Program-made: the position numbers and the translations under genes
NCBI RefSeq assembly: GCF_027359675.1
Contig: NZ_CP114786.1
Span: forward strand, 5,492,501 to 5,556,500
Source of the DNA: Roseibium sp. Sym1
GTDB taxonomy: Bacteria; Pseudomonadota; Alphaproteobacteria; Rhizobiales; Stappiaceae
Length of the DNA: 64,000 bases
Reading direction: 5' to 3'
Shown here: positions 58,646 to 64,000 of the stretch, piece after piece
How the letters are laid out: the number at the start of each line of letters is the position of its first letter
Position numbering within the stretch: position 1 is the stretch's first letter
The notes under the pieces: generated by a model
Told to the model about the DNA's origin: nothing
Databases searched by the model: none
What the model saw: only the letters and a program-made list of their open reading frames with translations

Positions 58646-59440
58646 GTGAAACCACTTCACGCGTATTTTGCTTGCCTCCTGTGCGCACTCATGGTCGTCG
58701 GAACGGGAAGGACGGAGGCGGCCACCGTTACCTTTGCCGCAGATGAATGGTGTCCCGTCAACTGCGTTCCGGGTTCAGCCAGGCCGGGCTACATGGTGGA
58801 GATCATCAGGGCCATCCTGGAACCGCAGGGCTACGACGTCCGCTATGTGACGGTGAACTGGGCTCGTGCCCTGCTCTACACGAGATCGGGCCGTTTCGAC
58901 GCCGTGCTGGGCGCACTCAAAGGCGATGCGCCCGACTTCATCTATCCGGACCTGCCTCAGGGCGAAACCGAGGTGGGTCTGTTCGTGCGGGCTTCCTCAA
59001 GCTGGCGATATCTCTCCGAAGCATCACTTGCGAACCAGAGGATCGGCCTGATCCGCGACTACGCCTATGGCGAAGAATTGGAAAAACTGATCACCGAAAC
59101 AGCCCGGCCGTCCTATGCGGGTGGCGACCACCCACTCAAGCTCAACATTCTGCAGCTTCAGGCAGAACGGATCGATATTGTCGTGGAGGATGTCAATATC
59201 TTCCGACACACGGCCAGCGAAATGGGACTCTCGGGCGCTTTCAAGCTGGCCAAGACCTTTTCAAGGGAAGATATCTTCGCCGCATTCTCGCCGAACGGAG
59301 CCAGATCCCGCCAGCTTGCCGAACAGCTTAGCGCGGGCATGGCGGATCTGCGCACCTCCGGCGAATTGCAGCGCATCATGTCCCGCTATGGCCTCGATGA
59401 CTGGCTGGCGCCCCCCGATCAGCAGACACCCGGGAACTAG
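58646..59440 (+). CDS. Periplasmic amino-acid-type substrate-binding protein (SBP_bac_3)
   Basis: 264 residues from a GTG at 58646 (GGGGAA upstream). A signal peptide (about 1-25) precedes a two-lobe family 3 binding domain with VTFAADEWCPVNC near the start and FDAVLGALKGDAPDFIYPDLP. A Cys pair CPVNC may be a disulfide. No transporter genes accompany it, so it may be an orphan receptor. Its TAG stop is immediately adjacent to element C2. Confidence 0.8.
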   Translation: MKPLHAYFACLLCALMVVGTGRTEAATVTFAADEWCPVNCVPGSARPGYMVEIIRAILEPQGYDVRYVTVNWARALLYTRSGRFDAVLGALKGDAPDFIYPDLPQGETEVGLFVRASSSWRYLSEASLANQRIGLIRDYAYGEELEKLITETARPSYAGGDHPLKLNILQLQAERIDIVVEDVNIFRHTASEMGLSGAFKLAKTFSREDIFAAFSPNGARSRQLAEQLSAGMADLRTSGELQRIMSRYGLDDWLAPPDQQTPGN

Positions 59441-59606
59441 GCTGTCGTAACCAATTAGCGACTGGCGGCACCTTCGGGTTTGGTCCAGGATTGTCCCTGA
59501 AGGCGTTGGAAATGCTCGAAACTGCGCTGCACCTCCTTGCGCTATCCGCCGGTTCAGGAACGACCCTGACCTCAACGATGCCAGTCGTGAATATGTCACG
59601 ACAGCC
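59440..59606. repeat. Miniature inverted-repeat element C2
   Basis: 167 bp with 27-bp terminal inverted repeats (left GGCTGTCGTAACCAATTAGC, 22 of 27 positions matching the right end). CTAG precedes the left end. The first G of the element is the last base of the binding protein's TAG stop codon. Element C1 at 31340 is a truncated copy in the opposite orientation. Confidence 0.8.
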
Positions 59607-59759
59607 CGGGCAGAAGCGATGCCCCGGTTCATATGGCCCAACAAACCCATTGCATTTGACCTGAGACCCGAGTTTCTTCCGGTTTAGCGCAGAGTCCTTT
59701 GGTTGATTGGAGTGCTACCCAACGTGCCCCCAGGAAGGGCTAGAGTTTTCCGGACCAAA

Positions 59760-60563
59760 TCAGGAACACGGGCTGGCTGCGTGTTCTGATTTCATGAGAT
59801 CCACCGGCACTTTGTTGCCGATGGCACCGTGAGGTCTGTGTTCATTGTAGTCCTTGCGCCAATCCTCCAACTTTTCGGTCGCATCCGCAAGGCTCAGGAA
59901 CCAGTGTGCATTCAGGCACTCCGCCCTGAAACGGCCGTTGAAGGCCTCAATGAAGGCGTTGTCCGTCGGTTTCCCAGGCCTGGAGAAGTCAAGCGTGACG
60001 CCCCTTCTATAGGCCCACAGATCGAGATCCCGAGAGATGAACTCGGAGCCCTGATCGACCCGGATCGTCTTCGGATAGCCAATCCGGGTGCAGACAGTTT
60101 CCAGCGTTCTCACCACATCCTCGCCACGGTAACTGAAGCGCGGATCAAGCGCCGGCACATAGCGGGAGAACGTGTCGATCACCGTCAGAACGCGGATCTT
60201 CCGACCGGTTGCGAGCTGATCATGCACGAAATCCATGGCCCAGACATCATTCGGACCCACGGCTTCCTGGCGATCTTCCCGAAGCTTCGCCTTCACTCGG
60301 CGCTTGGGATGCTTGTTCCTCAGTTGCAGGCCCAACTCGTTGTAGATCCGCCGTGTTTTCTTCATGTTGATCACCCAGCCTTCCCGAAGCAGCAATACAT
60401 GCACCCGCCGGTAACCGAACCGGACGCGCGTCTGGCAAATCTCCCTGATACGCTGTTCCAAAGCGGCCTGGCCGGGCCGACGGGATCTGTAACGGTAGGT
60501 CGTCGGGTCAAGCCGGATCACCGCGCACGCACGGCGAATGGACACCGACCAGTCCGACCGCAT
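59760..60563 (-). CDS. IS3-family transposase OrfB (integrase core)
   Basis: 267 residues from the internal ATG; the frame extends upstream to the OrfA end, so the working protein is probably an OrfAB fusion. DDE residues lie in VWAMDFVHDQL (D), IRVDQGSEF (D) and FIEAFNGRFRAECLN (E). The N-terminal MRSDWSVSIRRACAVI segment is typical of the IS407 group. Confidence 0.92.
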   Translation of the reverse strand: MRSDWSVSIRRACAVIRLDPTTYRYRSRRPGQAALEQRIREICQTRVRFGYRRVHVLLLREGWVINMKKTRRIYNELGLQLRNKHPKRRVKAKLREDRQEAVGPNDVWAMDFVHDQLATGRKIRVLTVIDTFSRYVPALDPRFSYRGEDVVRTLETVCTRIGYPKTIRVDQGSEFISRDLDLWAYRRGVTLDFSRPGKPTDNAFIEAFNGRFRAECLNAHWFLSLADATEKLEDWRKDYNEHRPHGAIGNKVPVDLMKSEHAASPCS

Positions 60564-60595
60564 CTCGTCGACCAGCGTTCTCTTCCGGGCAGGCC

Positions 60596-60865
60596 TCAGA
60601 GCTTTCGTTTGACAATGTCCTGAAGCATCTCCTTGTCGAGCGACAGGTCCGCGACGATCTTCTTCAGCCGGGCATTCTCCTGCTCAAGCTCCCGAAGACG
60701 CTTCATCTCCGACGGCATCAAACCCGCGTATTTCTTCCGCCAGTTGAAATAGGTCGCCTGGCTGATGCCAGCTTCACGGCAGATCTCCGCAACCGGAACA
60801 CCTTCTTCCCCACGCTTGACGATGAACGCCTTCTGCGCATCAGAAAACTTCGATGCCTTCATCAA
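60596..60865 (-). CDS. IS3-family transposase OrfA
   Basis: 89 residues with a helix-turn-helix (AEICREAGISQATYFNWRKK) and a leucine-zipper-like helix (LRELEQENARLKKIVADLSL). Near the 3' end CGAAAG offers a possible -1 slip site that would fuse it to OrfB through RPARKRTLVDEMR. Confidence 0.9.
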   Translation of the reverse strand: MMKASKFSDAQKAFIVKRGEEGVPVAEICREAGISQATYFNWRKKYAGLMPSEMKRLRELEQENARLKKIVADLSLDKEMLQDIVKRKL

Positions 60866-60976
60866 TTCCGCTCCTTCCTCAGCCAGGAAAATCGTCGCGG
60901 AAAACTCTAACCCAAATCGAGGGAATTTAGCGGGGGCACATCACCTTCCCCGGCCTCGTCGGCTATGGCTTTGGCC

Positions 60977-61024
60977 ATGAACATGATCCTGAAGGCAGCA
61001 TGGTGGTGGCGCGGCGCGAAATAG
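60977..61024 (+). CDS. trpL: Orphan trp leader peptide TrpL (left copy)
   Basis: 15 codons, MNMILKAAWWWRGAK, with three consecutive Trp codons; an in-frame ATG at 60965 would add four residues. In rhizobia this leader is translated from a leaderless transcript. This copy is not followed by trpE. The region where the -35 should be (TCACCT at 60941) is poor, so it may be silent or driven from the IS. Confidence 0.85.
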   Translation: MNMILKAAWWWRGAK

Positions 61025-61101
61025 GCGGCCAGCGATCACTTATGCTCTGACGGGAACAAAGATCAAACCAAAGGCCGCCGCGGGATACCGCTGGCGGCCT
61101 T
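61024..61101 (+). promoter_or_regulatory. Attenuator RNA structure after the orphan trpL
   Basis: GGCGGCC at the trpL stop (61024-61030) can pair with GGCCGCC (61073-61079), or the latter can pair with GGCGGCC at 61093-61099 to make the terminator hairpin (61071-61101). No T run follows. Confidence 0.75.
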
Positions 61102-61175
61102 GGTGCATCGACCTCGTTTCAAAAGGAGGTGCTTTCCCAAAATCAAAATTACTTCGATAAGCTGAATTTCTTAAT

Positions 61176-62225
61176 TTAGAAGCTACCTGAAAAAATTACT
61201 TCACCAATTGCTTCATTGAAGTAGTATTCAGCTTCATGGTCAGTGAACGACATATTATTTCCAGGACTTCCAAAAATGTTAACATCATTCTCCACAACAA
61301 AAAAACCATGTGAATCATATGGCAACTTAACGTTAGAAACGGGAACCTGAAGAGGGCAAAACAACCCCGTACTAGAAAGCTTCTGCAAGGAATTAGAAGA
61401 GCACACTAAAGCTGCAGTCGAAATCTCAACGTAAGGAAACACAGACTGCAAATGTTTCGCCGCAACCGTAATTGTATTTCCGGACCTAGAAATATCATCC
61501 ACAATCATAATCTTTCTAGCTGAGGCCGGAACTTTTTCCTTGAAATTTTCACTCAATCCACCACTGCTCTCATCGTCTCCAGTAATATTAAAGGGTAGAA
61601 TACAAGAATCATTGCCCAGCCTACGACCCAAATACTCACCGACAATCCTACCTCCTCGGTTGAGCGCAACAATAGCATCTGGCGCGACTTGCCTAGTTGC
61701 CACTTCCAATGCGCCGAAGGCGAGATGAACATCTGAAGGACTTGCTACCCCATCTGTTAGCTTAACCATCTTTGAGGCTCTAAAGGCATCTGCAAACAAG
61801 TTGGGAAGTTGCTTTAATCGTTCATGTGAATACGCAGGAAAAAAACGTTCGGATGCGATCCGGACAGTGTACTGTGGGACCTTCCCAACAAATTCCTCTG
61901 CAAAGGCCTCGGCAACATTCTTTTCGAAACTTACTTGCAGAGCATCGGAAATTGCAGTTTTAACTGAATCGAGTTGCATCGATTTGAGGCGTCTCACAAT
62001 TCGTTGCCACTCAGCATAAGTCGCATTGCGTTCACACCGAGCCTTTGCTCGCACCAATGCAGACCGACTTTTTTGAACACCGTTTTCGAGTTCTTCAATT
62101 TGGTCGATCGACATCTTGTTGGAGAGTTCAAGAAGCTTGGCTTTGGTGGCGTCGTCGACTGCCACCTTTGAAATGGCTTGGCGCGCTCTCCGCGTCAGAT
62201 CTGAAGATTGTGGCGTACTAGACAT
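61176..62225 (-). CDS. Phosphoribosyltransferase-domain protein (island gene)
   Basis: 349 residues. The N-terminal half (1-160) is mostly helical with charged, coiled-coil-like stretches. The C-terminal half is a type I phosphoribosyltransferase domain whose PRPP-binding loop is IMIVDDISRSGNT (about residues 239-251), with IVALNRGGRIVGEYLGRRLG before it. The base or other acceptor is unknown. Start and the stop of the upstream gene overlap (TAATG). Codon and base use are much more A+T-rich than flanking genes, indicating recent acquisition. The gene points away from trpE. Confidence 0.8.
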   Translation of the reverse strand: MSSTPQSSDLTRRARQAISKVAVDDATKAKLLELSNKMSIDQIEELENGVQKSRSALVRAKARCERNATYAEWQRIVRRLKSMQLDSVKTAISDALQVSFEKNVAEAFAEEFVGKVPQYTVRIASERFFPAYSHERLKQLPNLFADAFRASKMVKLTDGVASPSDVHLAFGALEVATRQVAPDAIVALNRGGRIVGEYLGRRLGNDSCILPFNITGDDESSGGLSENFKEKVPASARKIMIVDDISRSGNTITVAAKHLQSVFPYVEISTAALVCSSNSLQKLSSTGLFCPLQVPVSNVKLPYDSHGFFVVENDVNIFGSPGNNMSFTDHEAEYYFNEAIGEVIFSGSF

Positions 62226-63385
62226 TAGTATTGAGCCTTGTATCTGGCCAGTTCGCTGTCAAATTCTGACAGAAATCCGTTAACTAGATCAAAACACCGT
62301 TTGAACCCATCGTCTAGTTCAGCGCGGTTTGTTTCACTGATCAGGCTTAATGAGTCCTGCACTTTACGCAACAGTGCGCATTCTGGATTTCCCCTTTGTT
62401 CCAGCAAGTGCTGCGTCTCTTCCAAAGCCTTCTTCTGCGTATGCTGTGTTATCGCACTTCGGCACAAAATCTCGGCCAAGCTCTGAGAGATATCGAACCT
62501 AAAAGTGACATTTGCAAGGCTGAACGCTCGTTTGGTAGCCTTTAGGAAATTTTTCTTCGCCAAGTGTGCCGCGACCTCAGAACGCAGCCAGTTGACGTAA
62601 GAGCCGAGAGAATTGAACGTTGTTAGATCTCGTGGAGGGTTGCCGTTAGATGAAATTAGAACCTCTTGAAAAGCCCAGCTCTTTCCTACCGCCGTTGCAT
62701 TCCAATTATCAAACTCCACCGGAATACACATGTTCGTGACAGGCAGTATCACGTCTTCCGCAATCTGTCCCACGTAATCGACTTTCCAGTTTTCTAACGC
62801 TTCAGTAGATTGCATTGCAAAGCTAGATCTCGCCTCATTCAACAAAGCATCAATTTCATCGAATGGCCAACTCAAGCGTCGACCATTCCACTTCACGTAG
62901 ACAGGCAACAATACATCGTCGATTTTTTCGACACATGCTTTCCTCGATAAATTGTTGATGTAGGCTCCGTCAAATCGCTGAAAGTACTCACAATAGTCTA
63001 AATCTCCCAACGTATAAATTGCGCCCCCTAAAACACCACTCCCAGAAACTAGTATTTGGCAAGGCAAATTTACGCTTATTTGCAAAGCCATTTCAAAAAT
63101 ACGTTCGAACTTGCTCGGTGTAGGGAAATGAATTGCAACGGTATACGGGACAAAAACCACGTACCCTCTGTAATTTATTTCTGCATACCCAGGTAATTTC
63201 TCAGAAACACTGCTATCATATCCATATAGCTCAAGAGAAACTTTTGACAACGCTGCATGTTCTTGGCACAACTTGACAAATTCAGCTTGAGGACATGCGG
63301 TTTCAAATTCAATTCCTTCTGCCCTTAGTCGGCATTCGCATGCTGCTCTTAGAGAGAACTCGCGATATAGTTCAATGTTGCTCAT
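62225..63385 (-). CDS. Island protein with nucleotidyltransferase-like motif
   Basis: 386 residues from the ATG at 63385 (a GTG at 63397 is the alternative). I do not recognise the whole protein. Residues around 112-135 read ILVSGSGVLGGAIYTLGDLD, then YCEY. A G-S, a spacer of about 12 and a D-x-D fit the minimal motif of nucleotidyltransferase-fold enzymes. The remainder is helical, with a Gln/Glu-rich C-terminal part. It is translationally coupled to the PRTase gene, so the two proteins probably act together. A+T-rich, no membrane segments. Confidence 0.6.
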   Translation of the reverse strand: MSNIELYREFSLRAACECRLRAEGIEFETACPQAEFVKLCQEHAALSKVSLELYGYDSSVSEKLPGYAEINYRGYVVFVPYTVAIHFPTPSKFERIFEMALQISVNLPCQILVSGSGVLGGAIYTLGDLDYCEYFQRFDGAYINNLSRKACVEKIDDVLLPVYVKWNGRRLSWPFDEIDALLNEARSSFAMQSTEALENWKVDYVGQIAEDVILPVTNMCIPVEFDNWNATAVGKSWAFQEVLISSNGNPPRDLTTFNSLGSYVNWLRSEVAAHLAKKNFLKATKRAFSLANVTFRFDISQSLAEILCRSAITQHTQKKALEETQHLLEQRGNPECALLRKVQDSLSLISETNRAELDDGFKRCFDLVNGFLSEFDSELARYKAQY

Positions 63386-63451
63386 GGTTAGAAACACTCA
63401 AATCGCTCAACTTGCAATTTTTTGCTTTTATCGCAAAAAGCGTATGCGAAC

Positions 63452-63495
63452 AAGATTTTGTCCCTCAAGACTCAAGATTTTGTCCCTCAAGACTT
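63452..63495. repeat. 22-bp tandem duplication at the island end
   Basis: AAGATTTTGTCCCTCAAGAC plus two bases occurs twice in direct tandem (63452-63473 and 63474-63495), upstream of the island operon and of the trp promoter on the other strand. It may be a protein-binding site for the island or part of its junction. Confidence 0.7.
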
Positions 63496-63511
63496 ATGAA
63501 CCTGGACCCCA

Positions 63512-63548
63512 TTGCCAAACTTCTTCCCTTCCGCTATGGCTTTGGCCA
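63512..63548 (+). promoter_or_regulatory. trp promoter, probably giving a leaderless trpL transcript
   Basis: TTGCCA (63512-63517), a 17-bp spacer and TATGGC (63535-63540) place the start point at about the A of the trpL ATG. The -35 is outside the 147-bp repeat, the -10 inside it. Confidence 0.55.
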
Positions 63549-63595
63549 TGAACATGATCCTGAAGGCAGCATGGTGGTGGCGCGGCGCGAAATAG
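63548..63595 (+). CDS. trpL: trp operon leader peptide TrpL
   Basis: 15 codons, MNMILKAAWWWRGAK. Stalling at the three Trp codons when charged tRNA-Trp is scarce would favour the antiterminator and allow trpE expression. There is no ribosome site, which fits a leaderless mRNA. Confidence 0.9.
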   Translation: MNMILKAAWWWRGAK

Positions 63596-63672
63596 GCGGC
63601 CAGCGATCACTTATGCTCTGAAGGGAACAAAGATCAAACCAAAGGCCGCCGCGGGATACCGCTGGCGGCCTT
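63595..63672 (+). promoter_or_regulatory. trp attenuator (alternating hairpins)
   Basis: Regions 2, 3 and 4 are GGCGGCC (63595-63601), GGCCGCC (63644-63650) and GGCGGCC (63664-63670), so 2:3 and 3:4 pairings are mutually exclusive. The 3:4 hairpin has an inner GCGG/CCGC extension. No T run follows, so termination may depend on other signals. Confidence 0.8.
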
Positions 63673-63730
63673 GGTGCATTATAAGGCCGTCACACCTCCA
63701 AGGCAGCCACCAGAACGGGACAGACACACC

Positions 63731-64000
63731 ATGCCGGCGCTGGCAGACCAGACCTTTGAAACGTCAAGCGGGATTACGATCCTGCGCACTTCCCGCCCTT
63801 CCGACTATGAAACGGGAACGTCGGACTGGATCGACCGGCTGGATTCGGAACGGGGTGCGGTGCTGTCCTCTTCCTATGAATATCCCGGCCGCTACACACG
63901 CTGGGACATGGCTCTGGTCAACCCGCCCCTGGTCCTCGAAGCTGCGGACCGGCGCGTGGAGATCCGCGCCCTCAACGACCGCGGCAAGATTATCCTGCCC
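63731..64000 (+). CDS. trpE: Anthranilate synthase (TrpE), N-terminal part
   Basis: The first 90 codons are in the window; the gene continues past the right edge. The opening ITILRTSRPSDYETGTSDWI, then ERGAVLSSSYEYPGRYTRWD, matches the alphaproteobacterial anthranilate synthase, which is often a TrpE-TrpG fusion in this group. It converts chorismate and glutamine to anthranilate, the first step of tryptophan synthesis. It lies 51 bp after the attenuator hairpin, under trpL control. Confidence 0.9.
   Translation, partial: MPALADQTFETSSGITILRTSRPSDYETGTSDWIDRLDSERGAVLSSSYEYPGRYTRWDMALVNPPLVLEAADRRVEIRALNDRGKIILP

Larger units (their letters stand above)
59725..60938 (-). mobile_element. IS3-family insertion sequence (IS407-like group)
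   Basis: About 1.2 kb. The ends share TGCCCCC and, with a gap, an internal TAGAGTTTTCCG as inverted repeats. It carries two overlapping-frame transposase genes in the usual orfA-orfB order. A target duplication is not evident. It lies next to the duplicated trpL region and between element C2 and the island. Confidence 0.88.
60962..61108. repeat. trpL/attenuator direct repeat, left copy
   Basis: 147 bp identical to 63533-63679 except at one base (61051 C versus 63622 A). It contains the -10 region, the whole leader peptide and the attenuator hairpin. It bounds the A+T-rich two-gene island on the left. Confidence 0.95.
63533..63679. repeat. trpL/attenuator direct repeat, right copy
   Basis: The functional-looking copy next to trpE; 147 bp, one mismatch to 60962-61108. 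Confidence 0.95.

Noticed and set aside
63497..63621. Frame through the right trpL copy reading MNLDPIAKLLPFRYGFGHEH and onward
   Set aside because: It runs through the leader peptide, which is in a different frame and carries the diagnostic WWW; the longer frame has no start signals and is likely accidental.

Overview
The window looks like a chromosomal segment of a GC-rich marine alphaproteobacterium, probably of the Stappiaceae (Roseibium/Labrenzia-like). The reasons are many TRAP and sugar ABC transporters, RTX exoproteins, a cydDC-cydABX operon, a thiOSGE operon under a TPP riboswitch, and a trpL(WWW)-trpE attenuator of the rhizobial type. The assignment is by inference; no rRNA or tRNA gene is present to test it.

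Layout. 1-767: C-terminal end of an RTX protein. 1-14 kb: carbohydrate region with a LysR regulator, a GH51 arabinofuranosidase and a MalK/SBP/MalF/MalG ABC importer, followed by an SMP-30 sugar lactonase divergent from a TRAP transporter (dctPQM) with its GntR regulator, and a DMT exporter. 13.4-14.1 kb: two nested miniature inverted-repeat elements. 14.1-18.8 kb: a cysteine-rich secreted protein and a large RTX protein with its HlyC-type acyltransferase. 18.9-21.9 kb: a divergent histidine kinase/response regulator pair with a miniature element between the two genes. 22-25 kb: a second TRAP system. 25.5-28.2 kb: peroxiredoxin, VOC protein, a winged-helix regulator and a beta-propeller protein. 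28.2-34.9 kb: cytochrome bd oxidase (cydX, cydB, cydA) with its ABC exporter cydDC. 35-38.7 kb: small proteins, mmsA and a LysR regulator. 38.8-42 kb: another miniature element and thiE-thiG-thiS-thiO with the TPP riboswitch. 42-49 kb: P-loop kinase-like protein, pirin, a membrane-anchored protein, class II aldolase plus ROK kinase, methyltransferase, DMT exporter and MarR. 49-52 kb: LysR plus a TmpA/TmpB-like phosphonate oxidation pair. 52-59.4 kb: M23 peptidase, FKBP-rhodanese fusion, P450, amidohydrolase, SthA and a periplasmic binding protein.

The right end is the most unusual part. An IS3-family (IS407-like) insertion sequence is followed by an A+T-rich 2.4-kb cassette of two overlapping genes, one with a nucleotidyltransferase-like motif and one with a phosphoribosyltransferase domain. 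The cassette is bracketed by two 147-bp direct repeats differing at one base. Each repeat contains a complete trp leader peptide (three consecutive Trp codons) and its attenuator; only the second copy leads into trpE (anthranilate synthase, cut by the window end). A mobile cassette therefore appears to sit in the trp attenuator, leaving an orphan trpL behind.

At least three families of short non-coding inverted-repeat elements were found: A at 13661 and 38831, B at 13469 and 20977, C at 31340 and 59440. They account for most of the longer intergenic stretches in the window. Both family A copies interrupt the loop of a pre-existing hairpin.
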